A DNA stretch of 64,000 bases, from NCBI GenBank assembly GCA_018830105.1, contig JAHJTC010000016.1, forward strand, positions 310,001 through 374,000, written 5' to 3'. Shown piece after piece: positions 43,120 through 52,909 of this stretch. The stretch comes from Bacteroidota bacterium (GTDB lineage Bacteria > Bacteroidota > Bacteroidia > Bacteroidales > F082). The stretch's first letter is position 1. Every line of letters begins with the position of its first letter. The notes under the pieces are model-generated. The model had not been told where the DNA came from, ran no database searches, and saw nothing but the letters and a program-made list of their open reading frames with translations. Both the position numbers and the translations under genes were made by a program.

Positions 43120-43545
43120 ATGACTATTAATCAACTGGACAGACGGCCTCAACTACTGACAATTTTATGCATAATTAGTTTTCTAGGCAGTGGACTGGGA
43201 GCCGTAAGTAATCTCTTTGTTTTTTTTAATCACGACAGTATTATCACGCTTTTTAATGATGACGCCTTTGAGTCGTTTGGGTATGATTTTAGCCTGTTTG
43301 CTCAAATCAAGCGGAACTATTTCATTATTGCAGCCTTGTTGCAGATAGTTTCATTCAACGGGGTGCGTCTGATGTGGAGACTGCAAAGAGCAGGGTTTCA
43401 TTTGTATGCCATTGCTCAGCTGTTGATGCTAATCGTTTCAACGATTTATATTTATAAGCCACTCGATATGTTTCCAATGTTTGATTTGTTGCTTGCTACC
43501 GTATTTATATTGTTGTACCTTCGCTTCAGAGATCAAATGCATTAA
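43120..43545 (+). CDS. Small four-helix membrane protein, unknown
   Basis: 141 residues, not recognised. Four hydrophobic segments at about 14-34, 62-83, 95-114 and 117-137, with short loops. It starts 25 bases after the second lyase and may be co-transcribed. Function unknown. Confidence 0.6.
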   Translation: MTINQLDRRPQLLTILCIISFLGSGLGAVSNLFVFFNHDSIITLFNDDAFESFGYDFSLFAQIKRNYFIIAALLQIVSFNGVRLMWRLQRAGFHLYAIAQLLMLIVSTIYIYKPLDMFPMFDLLLATVFILLYLRFRDQMH

Positions 43546-43632
43546 AAGAGTAAGGTAGAATCAGTGAAACTAAAAGGAGACTTACTGAAGTGATTTATTA
43601 AGCAATTTTATCTTTCAGCAGAAATAGAATAA

Positions 43633-44079
43633 ATGGAGAAGCAAGCCACACAAAGAAAGTATTTAAGTCTGGGACAACTGATGGCAGGAAGTTTTTCGCT
43701 GATGTATTATCTGTTGTCAGTAATTTTAGCTACATCAGCGCTAGTTTTTAATCGATTTTTAATCGATTGGGAAACCTTCATTACGCCTTACAGGCTGTTC
43801 AATGAACAAGCGCTTATGTTAATGCTTATAACCGGCCTGATTATAAATCTTGGAGCAGTAGTTGGGTTAATAATTTTTTTGGCGGGAAATATTAAAGGAC
43901 TGCGTTTATTTTTGATATCTGCTGTTTTGCTGCTTTTTGTACAGGCATTTTTTGGTGGATTCGAAGGCTGGCAAAAATTTGTTGTGGAGATTTTTCTGAT
44001 TATGCTGTTGATTGCCCTACCTTATAAAACCAGAAAACCAATGAAAATAAGGAAAGAGCAGCAGATTGACCCAATTTAG
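43633..44079 (+). CDS. Small four-helix membrane protein, unknown
   Basis: 148 residues, not recognised. Four hydrophobic segments (about 12-36, 54-80, 87-106, 115-135) and a basic C-terminal tail (YKTRKPMKIRKEQQ). Similar in layout to the gene 90 bases upstream but no clear sequence match. Function unknown. Confidence 0.6.
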   Translation: MEKQATQRKYLSLGQLMAGSFSLMYYLLSVILATSALVFNRFLIDWETFITPYRLFNEQALMLMLITGLIINLGAVVGLIIFLAGNIKGLRLFLISAVLLLFVQAFFGGFEGWQKFVVEIFLIMLLIALPYKTRKPMKIRKEQQIDPI

Positions 44080-44290
44080 GTGCAATATGCCTGTGAAAAA
44101 TGTTTTTTGTAACTTATTGATAAACTGTAAAATAAAGAAATTGATGTTAAATAATTTAATATTTTTGAATTAAATTTTTGTTAAATATTAAGATGTTTAT
44201 AACTTGCACCCTTATTTGCAATCGTTTTCTATAAATAAACATGCATTAAAAAACTAGTTTTAATCAATTCACTAACCAAAAATCACCATT

Positions 44291-47200
44291 ATGAGAAAAA
44301 TTACGTTTTTGTTAGTGTTCTTGTTGTTAGTAGGTGTGAATTTCGCATTTGCCCAATCAAGAACAATTTCTGGTACAGTTACCAGTTCACAAGATGGGAT
44401 GGGAATTCCAGGCGCCACGGTGTTGGTAAAGGGTACTACAATAGGTACCACAACCGACATTGACGGAAATTATCAGCTTGATGTTCGGCCAGTTCATCGT
44501 ACGCTTATATTCCGTTATGTAGGGATGGCCACCCAGGAAATCACTATCGGCGATCAAAACACAATCAATGTTGTTTTGGAACCGGATGTGATGCAAATGG
44601 ATGAGGTCGTTGTTACGGCACTTGGTATTTCGAGAGAAAAGAAATCCCTCGGTTATGCCACACAAGAAGTTTCCGGCGAGGAACTTAGCACAATTAAACG
44701 CGACAATGTCGTTAGCGCACTTTCAGGTCGCGCAGCTGGTGTTCAAGTTCGTACAACAGGAAATATGGGTGGTTCTGCTAACGTTGTTATTCGTGGTAAC
44801 TCTTCGTTAACACAGAATAACCAGGCATTGTTTGTTGTTGACGGCGTGCCGATCAGCAATGCCAACACCAATAATTCAGGTCAGATTTCGGGACGTAACG
44901 GCTATGACTACGGTAACGCTGCTTCCGATATCAATCCTAATGACATCGAGTCGATGAACATCCTTAAAGGTGCTGCTGCAACGGCACTTTATGGTGCCCG
45001 TGCTGCCAACGGTGTAGTACTGATCACCACCAAAAAAGGTAACAAACAAATTGGTGGAAGTAAAGCTTTTGGTGTAACAGTTAATTCAAACGTTACAACA
45101 GGTTTCCTTGACAAAAGTACCTTCCCTAAATATCAGGTTCAATATGGTGCTGGTTATGGCCCTTATTACGGAGCTGATCCATATCCTGCTTTCCAATTGG
45201 ATTATGATGTTGACGGTGATGGAAACTTAGATTACACCGTTCCTACAACTGAGGATGCCTCTGTAGGTCAGAAATTTGACCCAAGCTTCTCCTTGTATCA
45301 ATATGATGCCTACGATCCGGCTTCACCTAACTACCTCAAGAAAACTCCATGGACTGTTGGTGCCAATGGACCAGAGTATTTCTTTGAAACACCTATTTCT
45401 TTAACAAATAGTGTTGATGTTACCGGTGGAAGCGAAAATGGTACTTTCCGCCTGGCATATACAAACCTGGATCAAAAAGGTTTAATGCCAAATAGCTCGC
45501 TGAAACGTAATAATTTCCTATTCAACGGATCTTATGATATTGTTGAAGGTCTTACTGTTTCCGCTTCGGCTAATTATATTAAAACCGATGGTTTAGGTAG
45601 AAACTCAACAGGTTATAGCGATAATATCGTTTCTTCATTCCGTCAGTGGTTCCAAACCAATGTTGACCTCAAGATGCAGGAAACATTGTATGATATCTCA
45701 GGTCGTAACATTACCTGGAATCCAAATTCTCCAACAGATTTAAGACCTGCTTATTGGGACAACCCTTACTGGGTGCGCTATGAAAACTATCAAACTGATA
45801 CAAGAGATCGTATCATTGGATATTTGCAGGCTGATTGGAAAATCGACGATCATTTCAGTATAATGGGTAGAGCATCAATCGATACTTACGCCGAACTTCA
45901 GGAAGAACGCAAAGCTATTGGCTCTGGTTCAGGTGAATTTGGTGTTGGACGTCCTGATGTAACTTCCGGTTATTCACGTTTCGACAGAAGCTTTATGGAA
46001 ACCAATATGGATTTGATGCTGCGTTATTACAACCAGTTAAGCGAAGATTTTAACCTGAATGCTTTGGTGGGTACTAACATCCGTCGCAGTAAAATTGATC
46101 AGGTCTTTGCTTCAACAGATGGTGGATTAATCGTTCCCGGTTTGTATTCATTGGCCAATAGTGTTAACCCCATGCGTAACCCTGAAGAAAGATTACAGGA
46201 AATTGGTGTTAATGGTATTTTTGCCAGTGCTTCATTGGGATATCAAAACTACTTGTTCCTTGACGCCACTATTCGTCGTGACCAGTCTTCTACCTTACCT
46301 GAAGATGATAATGCTTATGTTTATCCATCAGTTTCAGCTAGTTGGTTGTTCTCTAACAATTTAGATGCAAGCTGGCTACAGTTAGGTAAATTGAGACTGA
46401 ACTATGCACAGGTAGGTAATGATGCTCCCTGGGGCAGTATCAAAGATACTTATGCACAGAATACTACTTTTGGCGGAACAGCTTTGTTCTCCTTGCCAAA
46501 CACTAAAAATAATGAAGTGCTGCGTCCTGAAAATACTTCAAGTATTGAAGCAGGTTTTGAGTTGATCACCCTCAACAAACGTTTAGGTGTGGATGTGGCT
46601 TTCTACAAGATAAATACCACAGATCAAATTATGCCTGTAGCTGTGTCAACTGCCACTGGCTATTCCTCTAAATTTGTTAATGCCGGAGAACTCCAGAATC
46701 AGGGAGTTGAAGTTATGGTATTTGGTACACCTATCGTAAATAACGATTTCCGTTGGGATGTAACCCTTAACTGGGCGAAGAACAATAACGAAGTAATAGC
46801 ATTGGCTGATGGTATTGATAACCTGCAGCTTGCTGCTTTGCAAGGTGGTGTTACCATTAATGCACGTGTTGGCGAACCTTACGGAACAATTCAGGGTACT
46901 GATTATATTTATACCAATGGAGAAAAAACAGTTAAATCCAATGGTTACTATATGAAAACCGATGCTTCAGATAAAATTTTGGGCGATATCAACCCTGATT
47001 GGAATGCTGGTTTGAATAATAAATTCACTTACAAGAACTGGTCTGGTAGCTTCCTGATCGACTGGCAACAAGGCGGTAGCGTATTCTCACTCGACCTCTG
47101 GTACGGTATGGCTACAGGTTTGTATGAAGAAACTGTTTACACCAACGACCTTGGAAACCCGGTACGTAACAGCCTGGACGATGGTGGTGGATTAATCCTG

Positions 47201-47551
47201 GAAGGCGTTACCGAAGACGGTGCAGTAAATACAAAACGTGTAGCCGGTGATAACTATGCAGTATGGGGTTATAGTCAAAACCCAAACAAAGCATTCGTTT
47301 ACGACGCCACTTACATCAAATTGCGTGAAGTTGTTATTTCTTATAGCCTTCCAGCAAAACTGATGGCCAGATATAACTGGATTCAAGGCGCAACATTTAG
47401 TATTGTTGGCTCTAACCTTTGGATTATCTCAAAAGATCTTCCTCATGCCGATCCTGAAGCCAGCCAGAGTTCTGGTAATGTTCAGGGATGGCAGAGTGGT
47501 GTAATGCCATCAGTACGCAATGTAGGTTTCAGCATTAATTTACAATTTTAA
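44291..47551 (+). CDS. SusC/RagA-family TonB-dependent outer-membrane transporter
   Basis: 1086 residues with a signal peptide (cleavage near NFAFAQ, about residue 22). The carboxypeptidase-D-like regulatory domain follows (TISGTVTSSQDGMGIPGATVLVKGT), then the SusC plug (VVVTALGISREKKSLGYATQEVSG, and NILKGAAATALYGARAANGVVLITTKKG, the TonB-box/RagA landmark). The remainder is a 22-strand barrel ending FSINLQF, with a terminal Phe. It imports an oligomeric nutrient together with the SusD-like lipoprotein encoded 12 bases downstream. The substrate is not shown by neighbours, as no glycosidase or peptidase is in the operon. Confidence 0.97.
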   Translation: MRKITFLLVFLLLVGVNFAFAQSRTISGTVTSSQDGMGIPGATVLVKGTTIGTTTDIDGNYQLDVRPVHRTLIFRYVGMATQEITIGDQNTINVVLEPDVMQMDEVVVTALGISREKKSLGYATQEVSGEELSTIKRDNVVSALSGRAAGVQVRTTGNMGGSANVVIRGNSSLTQNNQALFVVDGVPISNANTNNSGQISGRNGYDYGNAASDINPNDIESMNILKGAAATALYGARAANGVVLITTKKGNKQIGGSKAFGVTVNSNVTTGFLDKSTFPKYQVQYGAGYGPYYGADPYPAFQLDYDVDGDGNLDYTVPTTEDASVGQKFDPSFSLYQYDAYDPASPNYLKKTPWTVGANGPEYFFETPISLTNSVDVTGGSENGTFRLAYTNLDQKGLMPNSSLKRNNFLFNGSYDIVEGLTVSASANYIKTDGLGRNSTGYSDNIVSSFRQWFQTNVDLKMQETLYDISGRNITWNPNSPTDLRPAYWDNPYWVRYENYQTDTRDRIIGYLQADWKIDDHFSIMGRASIDTYAELQEERKAIGSGSGEFGVGRPDVTSGYSRFDRSFMETNMDLMLRYYNQLSEDFNLNALVGTNIRRSKIDQVFASTDGGLIVPGLYSLANSVNPMRNPEERLQEIGVNGIFASASLGYQNYLFLDATIRRDQSSTLPEDDNAYVYPSVSASWLFSNNLDASWLQLGKLRLNYAQVGNDAPWGSIKDTYAQNTTFGGTALFSLPNTKNNEVLRPENTSSIEAGFELITLNKRLGVDVAFYKINTTDQIMPVAVSTATGYSSKFVNAGELQNQGVEVMVFGTPIVNNDFRWDVTLNWAKNNNEVIALADGIDNLQLAALQGGVTINARVGEPYGTIQGTDYIYTNGEKTVKSNGYYMKTDASDKILGDINPDWNAGLNNKFTYKNWSGSFLIDWQQGGSVFSLDLWYGMATGLYEETVYTNDLGNPVRNSLDDGGGLILEGVTEDGAVNTKRVAGDNYAVWGYSQNPNKAFVYDATYIKLREVVISYSLPAKLMARYNWIQGATFSIVGSNLWIISKDLPHADPEASQSSGNVQGWQSGVMPSVRNVGFSINLQF

Positions 47552-47563
47552 TCCTTTTGACAT

Positions 47564-49021
47564 ATGAAAAAAATAACATTTCTTCTGATAATATTGATGG
47601 GTTTTCTGGTCTCTTGCACAAAGGACTTTGAAGACTTTAATACTGACAAAAAGAGCGCAGTTGAAGCTCCAGGAGAGTTTCTGTTTGCAAATGCCCAGAA
47701 AGCACTGGCAGATGTAAATTCAAGTACCAATGTGAATATCAACAACTGGAAGCTTTTTGCCCAGTATTGGACAGAAACTACTTATACTGATGAGGCAAAC
47801 TACGATGTAGTTAACCGTAACGTTGGTACTATCCTCTTTAGAATTTATTACCGCGACATCCTTGCTGATTTCAATGAAGCACGCCGATTAATTGAGCTTG
47901 AAAAAGCGGATGGAGCTACTGCTGAGAAAGTAAAAGCAAATAAACTCTTTATGATTGACCTCATGGAAGTTTATACTTATCAGCAATTGGTTGATATATT
48001 TGGTGATGTTCCTTATACCGAAGCGTTGAATATCGAAAACTTATCACCTGTATATGACGATGCACAAACCATCTATAAAGATTTGCTGGTACGTGCTAAA
48101 GCTGCCGTTGATGGTCTTGATGCCAGTGCCGGTGGATTTGGTGCCGATGACCTGCTTATGGGTGGCGATATTGCCATGTGGAAAAAGTTTGGCAATACAT
48201 TAATCGTAAAACTGGGTATCACACTTTCTCCTGTTGACGCCGCAATGGCCAAAACATACATCGAAGGTGCTCATGCCGGTGCTTTTGCGTATGGTGAGTC
48301 AGCTTCTTTCGAATACCTGGGTGCTGCTAATTCAAATCCTTTGTATCAGGATCTGGTACAAAGCGGACGTAATGACTTTGTTGCTGCCAATACCATTGTT
48401 GACTTGATGAACGGATTAGATGATCCCAGAAGGGCATCTTATTTTGATAGCAACATTACCGACGACAATGACAATGTTATTTATGTAGGCGGTATTTATG
48501 GTGAAAGTAATACCTTCACACAGTTCTCACATATTGCTCCACGCATTCAGGGAGACACCTATGCATACGTAATGCTTGACTATACCGAATTAGCATTCTA
48601 TCTGGCTGAAGCTGCTGAGCGTGGCTTTAGTGTGGGTGGTGATGCTGCAACCTGGTACGAAAATGCAATTAAGTCGTCAATGGATTATTGGCATGTAGCT
48701 TCAGCTGATGCTGATGCTTATCTGGCAAAACCTGAAGTGGCTTATGCTACAGCTGCCGGCGACTGGAAACAAAAAATCGGAACACAGGCTTATGTTGCTT
48801 TTTATGTTCGCGGTTTAGAAGGCTGGACTTCTTACAGAAGAATGGATGCGCCTACTTTTAACTTGCCTCCAACTCCTGCTGAATCAGCTGATGGTATGGT
48901 TCCTAACAGACATACTTATGCCATTGCAGAACAAACGCTGAATGGTGTTAATTATAATGCCGCTGCTTCAAAAATTGGTGGCGACAGACTGAGCACAAAA
49001 TTGTTCTGGGACGTTGAATAA
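47564..49021 (+). CDS. SusD/RagB-family nutrient-binding lipoprotein
   Basis: 485 residues. Signal peptide with lipobox (LVSC, Cys at residue 18), followed by TKDFED, an acidic run of the type that sends Bacteroidota lipoproteins to the cell surface. The pattern of TPR-like helices (FANAQKALADVNSS, LFAQYWTETTYTDEANY, QTIYKDLLVRAKAAVD) is that of the SusD-like_2 family (PF12771) rather than classical starch SusD. It caps the SusC-type channel. A strong terminator ends the pair. Confidence 0.93.
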   Translation: MKKITFLLIILMGFLVSCTKDFEDFNTDKKSAVEAPGEFLFANAQKALADVNSSTNVNINNWKLFAQYWTETTYTDEANYDVVNRNVGTILFRIYYRDILADFNEARRLIELEKADGATAEKVKANKLFMIDLMEVYTYQQLVDIFGDVPYTEALNIENLSPVYDDAQTIYKDLLVRAKAAVDGLDASAGGFGADDLLMGGDIAMWKKFGNTLIVKLGITLSPVDAAMAKTYIEGAHAGAFAYGESASFEYLGAANSNPLYQDLVQSGRNDFVAANTIVDLMNGLDDPRRASYFDSNITDDNDNVIYVGGIYGESNTFTQFSHIAPRIQGDTYAYVMLDYTELAFYLAEAAERGFSVGGDAATWYENAIKSSMDYWHVASADADAYLAKPEVAYATAAGDWKQKIGTQAYVAFYVRGLEGWTSYRRMDAPTFNLPPTPAESADGMVPNRHTYAIAEQTLNGVNYNAAASKIGGDRLSTKLFWDVE

Positions 49022-49041
49022 ATTCCACAACAAATAGTTTT

Positions 49042-49075
49042 AAAAAGGAGCCTCAAAAGGGCTCCTTTTTTTTTG
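49042..49075 (+). terminator. Rho-independent terminator after the susD-like gene
   Basis: An 11-bp stem (49042-49052 with 49060-49070), a 7-base loop and a following T-tract. Confidence 0.9.
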
Positions 49076-49122
49076 CCTGAACTCTCAGATTTCAACTAAT
49101 TTATCCTGAAACAAAAAAAAAT

Positions 49123-49153
49123 TTGGATAGTTAAATTCTTGGGAATACTTTTG
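49123..49153 (+). promoter_or_regulatory. Complete promoter for the PEGA-domain gene
   Basis: TTTG with TTG at 49123-49125, a 20-base spacer and TACTTTTG (49146-49153). The ATG follows at 49194. It fits the Bacteroidota -33/-7 consensus. Confidence 0.7.
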
Positions 49154-49193
49154 TATTTAGAATTACTCTAAATAACAACCAAATTTTTATATT

Positions 49194-49865
49194 ATGAATG
49201 TTCAGAAATTTAGTTTTTTACTGTTAGGCTTGTTGATGCTATTTACTGCCAATGAGGTGTTTGCCGGAAAAAGAAAAATGCAGGTCAGTGCATCAGAAAA
49301 TGATGCCACGATCTATGTTGATGGGGTGAAATCAGGTACTGGCAGGGTTAATATTGTGGTGCTCGATAACAGCTGTGTCACTGTTAAAGTGGAGAAGATA
49401 GGTTTTTTAGAAGAAACCATTACCTTTTGTAATCGAAAAAACTCAGCCAAACTACCTAAAACGTATTATATCGAAATGCGTCGCGACGACTCATACGATG
49501 CCTCTGTGCAACTTGATATTGCCAATATCGATATGGAAGTGCGCACACAGAAATCCTACGATGATGCCTGGAAACTGATGAATCAAATCGTTGTCAATTA
49601 CATCGATGCGATTGAAATAACAGACAAGGAAACCGGTTATATTCGCACTTCCTGGGAGGTTCAGTCCTACACCCAGAATACTATTCGCACGCGAATCATT
49701 GTGAAACTGGGTTCAGAAGATCCTTTGGCGTTTAAGGTAAAACTTGTAAGTGAGATTTCACGTCAGCCGCTAACCAGTGTAAAAGCTGATGAGCTATACA
49801 GGGAATGGGATCGTGTTTTGCGCAAATATGCGAATCTGATGCCTGAAATTCAAAGTAGATTATAA
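49194..49865 (+). CDS. Exported PEGA-domain protein, unknown function
   Basis: 223 residues with a signal peptide (MNVQKFSFLLLGLLMLFTA, cleavage near FAG). Residues 28-80 fit a PEGA repeat (ASENDATIYVDGVKSGTG then KVEKIGFLEETITF), a beta-sandwich with the conserved Gly-turn often found in surface proteins. Residues 95-220 are a separate alpha/beta region with YRTQKSYDDAW-like start (VRTQKSYDDAWKLMNQIV) which I do not recognise. It precedes a putative outer-membrane protein by 20 bases. Confidence 0.72.
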   Translation: MNVQKFSFLLLGLLMLFTANEVFAGKRKMQVSASENDATIYVDGVKSGTGRVNIVVLDNSCVTVKVEKIGFLEETITFCNRKNSAKLPKTYYIEMRRDDSYDASVQLDIANIDMEVRTQKSYDDAWKLMNQIVVNYIDAIEITDKETGYIRTSWEVQSYTQNTIRTRIIVKLGSEDPLAFKVKLVSEISRQPLTSVKADELYREWDRVLRKYANLMPEIQSRL

Positions 49866-49885
49866 TTGTTTGAAAATGATGAACC

Positions 49886-50677
49886 ATGAAAACATTATTG
49901 CTTCATACGCTCTATAGCACAGCTTTTTTTGTCTTTTTTAGCGCATTAAATCTCAATGCTCAGATTTATCAGGGAGAAGCTCCTTCGGCTGATAAGCAAA
50001 ATCTGGAGGAAGAGATGCCAAAAAGTAAAGGCTCATCCGGTGCTTATAAAACAAAATTTACACATTTTGTTTATTTTATGCCTGATATGACTCCCGTAAG
50101 CAGCCATACTTATGGTCCCTTTAAAATGGGTGCCGGCCCTAAATGGGGTGCTATGATCGAAAGCGGTGCTTTCCGCTTTTTTGATGATAACTTTATGCTG
50201 AATGGCATGGGAAATATTGGGTTGTATTCAAGTTTTGGTTTTGGAGCTTCGTTCCATGATTTTCAACTCCCGCCAGATTTTGAAGGATTAAAATTACCTT
50301 TCTTTTTTGCAGATCTCAAACTGGGGCCGGATATCAGGTTGGAGTTTATTGATTTTGCAAAAGTTGATATCTACGGCAATATTGGCGTATTGGCCAGCTA
50401 CGGAGGTCTTGTCGGCACCCTTAGTGATGATACTTTTTATAAGCCTACCAAGCCTGTAATAGCTTTGCAAACCGGGCTTGGGTTAAACGTGGCACTGGGG
50501 CGCTTCGTGATTGGTGCCCAATATACGATGGCCAATGGAAGCTATGAGTTTGATATTACCGAAGATCAGGATTATTATTCGGGAAGTGTACCCGAGGAGG
50601 AGAATAATGCTTATGAAGTAAACCTTAATAGCTTGCGTGTACATATTGGTATTTATACCGAAAGACGCCGGCGTTAA
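49886..50677 (+). CDS. Putative outer-membrane beta-barrel protein
   Basis: 263 residues with a signal peptide (cleavage near LNAQI, residue 26). From residue 50 on it has alternating hydrophobic/polar segments with aromatic girdle residues (THFVYFMPDM, FFADLKLGPDIRLEF, GRFVIGAQYTMANGSYEF) and ends in an RRRR tail, unlike a classical terminal Phe. I take it for a small barrel. No family recognised. It is the second gene of an operon with the PEGA protein. Confidence 0.6.
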   Translation: MKTLLLHTLYSTAFFVFFSALNLNAQIYQGEAPSADKQNLEEEMPKSKGSSGAYKTKFTHFVYFMPDMTPVSSHTYGPFKMGAGPKWGAMIESGAFRFFDDNFMLNGMGNIGLYSSFGFGASFHDFQLPPDFEGLKLPFFFADLKLGPDIRLEFIDFAKVDIYGNIGVLASYGGLVGTLSDDTFYKPTKPVIALQTGLGLNVALGRFVIGAQYTMANGSYEFDITEDQDYYSGSVPEEENNAYEVNLNSLRVHIGIYTERRRR

Positions 50678-50691
50678 TAGTACAGAATGAT

Positions 50692-50718
50692 AAGGAAGCT
50701 CCCGGGCTTCCTTTTTTT
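50692..50718. terminator. Terminator between the barrel gene and the M23 gene
   Basis: AAGGAAGC (50692-50699) pairs with GCTTCCTT (50706-50713), a 6-base loop, then T-tract, between convergent genes. Confidence 0.75.
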
Positions 50719-52054
50719 ATGACAAATTATTTACAGCTTTTTCTTCGATAACTTGTTCCTTGTTACGCACAAGATTAACAGAATCCCTGAGTTGGTTTAA
50801 TCTTGGCAGCCACTTTTTTAAATGAATCTGGTATTGTTCCATATGGGTAGTATCAACAGGTTTGGCAGGAGGTGATTCAACTTTGAGCGGATTTACGGCA
50901 TTCCCGTTTCTGAAGAATCGAAAATCGAGATGAGGGCCTGTAGATAAACCTGTACTTCCCACATAACCAATTAGTTGTCCCTGTTTCACCCGTGTTCCCT
51001 GCACAATGCCTTTTGCAAAACCTTTAAGATGCATATAGGCAGTTGTATAAGTGCCATTGTGCTTGATATACAAATAGTTACCTCCACCACCTTTTTGATA
51101 GCCTTTGCGCGTAACGGTGCCTTCCCCAATGGCGTAAACAGGCGTTCCGGAAGGAGCTGCATAATCCACACCATGATGTGGCCGGTATATCTTTAGAACA
51201 GGATGAAAACGCGCGTTTGAAAAACCAGAGCTTATTCTATTATATTTTAGCGGAGCTTTCAGGAAAGTGCGCATCAGACTTTGGCCGTTTTCATCAAAAT
51301 AATCGCCTACACTATCCTGCTCAAAGTAAAAAGCCAGCTGATCTTTACCATAATGTTGAAACCGTGATGCCTTTATTTTTCCAATACCGATAGGATTTCC
51401 ATCCACATAAAGCCTGTCGAATAGCACCTCAAACTCATCTCCTTTTTGAATACCAAAAAAATCGATGGTCCAGGCATATACCTCCGAAAGCTCGTTGGCC
51501 AGATTTGGATCGAACCCCCCATCAACCATGGCATTCCAAAGCGACGAATTTATTGTGCCGTAAGCTGATTCAAGCCTGTATTCGACTGGTTTATAACCTC
51601 GCCGGGCGGTCAGACTATCACTCAAATTGAACACGACATAGTCGGTATTGTCTATTTCATAAACAAAATACATTGGAGATGTTATTGAATCATTGGCAGA
51701 AATTATGGTGTAGGAATTGCCGGCTCGTATTTTTCGAACGTCAAATACAGGCCTGTGGTTTTTTGCGATATGGTCAATCACCGCGTAATTTACGCCTTTA
51801 TCCAGTAGAATATCTGCCAGAAATTGGTTCCGCTTCACCTGGCCGCGCTCGATTATTAATGAATCTACATTAATATCGTAAAGCATTTTGGGTGTTAAAA
51901 TGATTGGCTCAACAATTTCAACACTTTCTTGCGTGTTTTTTTCTTTTTTTGTGCCGCAGCTTTCAAAAAGTAATGGTGTAAAAATGAAAAGTAGGATCAA
52001 TGGTATGGCATGAACAGCCTTGAGTGAAGTGGAAAGTTTTATTTTAGTTTGCAT
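50717..52054 (-). CDS. M23-family metallopeptidase lipoprotein
   Basis: 445 residues. N-terminal membrane/export segment (residues 13-32) with a possible lipobox FESC (Cys about residue 33). The LytM/M23 core is near residues 285-395: YRPHHGVDYAAPSGTPVYAIGEGTV with the first zinc His and Asp, HLKGFAKGIVQGTRVKQGQLIGYVGSTGLSTGPHLDFRFF with H-x-H. It is a peptidoglycan endopeptidase, or an adaptor if catalytic residues fail, but all look intact. The upstream 250 residues resemble the YibP/MepM-type domain that precedes LytM. It acts in cell-wall remodelling. Confidence 0.92.
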   Translation of the reverse strand: MQTKIKLSTSLKAVHAIPLILLFIFTPLLFESCGTKKEKNTQESVEIVEPIILTPKMLYDINVDSLIIERGQVKRNQFLADILLDKGVNYAVIDHIAKNHRPVFDVRKIRAGNSYTIISANDSITSPMYFVYEIDNTDYVVFNLSDSLTARRGYKPVEYRLESAYGTINSSLWNAMVDGGFDPNLANELSEVYAWTIDFFGIQKGDEFEVLFDRLYVDGNPIGIGKIKASRFQHYGKDQLAFYFEQDSVGDYFDENGQSLMRTFLKAPLKYNRISSGFSNARFHPVLKIYRPHHGVDYAAPSGTPVYAIGEGTVTRKGYQKGGGGNYLYIKHNGTYTTAYMHLKGFAKGIVQGTRVKQGQLIGYVGSTGLSTGPHLDFRFFRNGNAVNPLKVESPPAKPVDTTHMEQYQIHLKKWLPRLNQLRDSVNLVRNKEQVIEEKAVNNLS

Positions 52055-52093
52055 AGTTTATTAACATCCTCTGTGAAATCTGATTTGAAAGCA

Positions 52094-52101
52094 CAAAAGT
52101 A
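52094..52101 (-). promoter_or_regulatory. TAnnTTTG -7 element for the M23 gene
   Basis: Minus strand TACTTTTG, 39 bases before the ATG at 52054. Confidence 0.45.
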
Positions 52102-52309
52102 CAATTTGCTGCGTTAAAAGCAGGCTATATGTATAGCCGGAATTGTTAAAGCTTCAAAATAGCTGTATTTTAAGCTAATACTAAGATAAATCACCTCAAC
52201 CAACATCGAATATCAGCACAAGCAAAAATATGCCATGCACTCAGCCTTGGACACTATTCTTCAATGAGTTGATGATATAAAAGTTTAGCTTTTAGGCGGC
52301 TCAAAAAAA

Positions 52310-52891
52310 CTAAAGCTGCTTCAGCGTGTGATCCCTGCCTGCATAAATAGCTTTGAGGTTAAGTGCAACGATTTCATCGCCTTTACGTCCAAAAATGGCT
52401 TTAACAGCGGCTTCAATGCTGGAAGGCTTCAATCCCAGAAATGGAACAGCGGCACCCAGAACAACCATATTTGCGGCTTTTATACTGCCGCAATCTTTAG
52501 CCATCGCATTGGCATCTAAAGTGATATATTTGGGTTGCTTCCAGATTTCTTTCATCAGTTGTTCAATTTCAGGATAATCTTTAATATTATCAAAAGGATT
52601 AATGCTGGTGATTATCCATCCATTTTTATTGAGCATTGGCAGATAGCGCAAGGATTCCATGGGTTCAACGGCCAGAATAATATCCGCTTTGCCTTCAGGA
52701 ATGAGATCTGATGCGATGGGATCTGATGATAAACGCAAGTTCGATTGCACGGCTCCTCCTCTTTGGCTCATGCCGTGAACTTCAGCTTGTTTCAGATAGA
52801 GCGATTCTTCCAGTGCAGCCATTCCAATGCATGCTGCGATACTTAAAATGCCTTGTCCGCCAACACCGGCTAGTATGATGTCTTTCTTCAT
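52310..52891 (-). CDS. iorB: Indolepyruvate oxidoreductase subunit beta
   Basis: 193 residues. The gamma-type domain of 2-oxoacid:acceptor oxidoreductases is recognised by ILAGVGGQGILSIAACIG near the N-terminus, HGMSQRGGAVQSNLRL, then ILAVEPMESLRYLPML. It is the small partner of IorA and lies 18 bases after it. No iron-sulfur cysteine cluster is visible. Together they oxidise aryl-pyruvates from aromatic amino acid transamination to aryl-acetyl-CoA. Confidence 0.9.
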   Translation of the reverse strand: MKKDIILAGVGGQGILSIAACIGMAALEESLYLKQAEVHGMSQRGGAVQSNLRLSSDPIASDLIPEGKADIILAVEPMESLRYLPMLNKNGWIITSINPFDNIKDYPEIEQLMKEIWKQPKYITLDANAMAKDCGSIKAANMVVLGAAVPFLGLKPSSIEAAVKAIFGRKGDEIVALNLKAIYAGRDHTLKQL

Positions 52892-52909
52892 TTTTTTTAG
52901 ACTTTAGGA

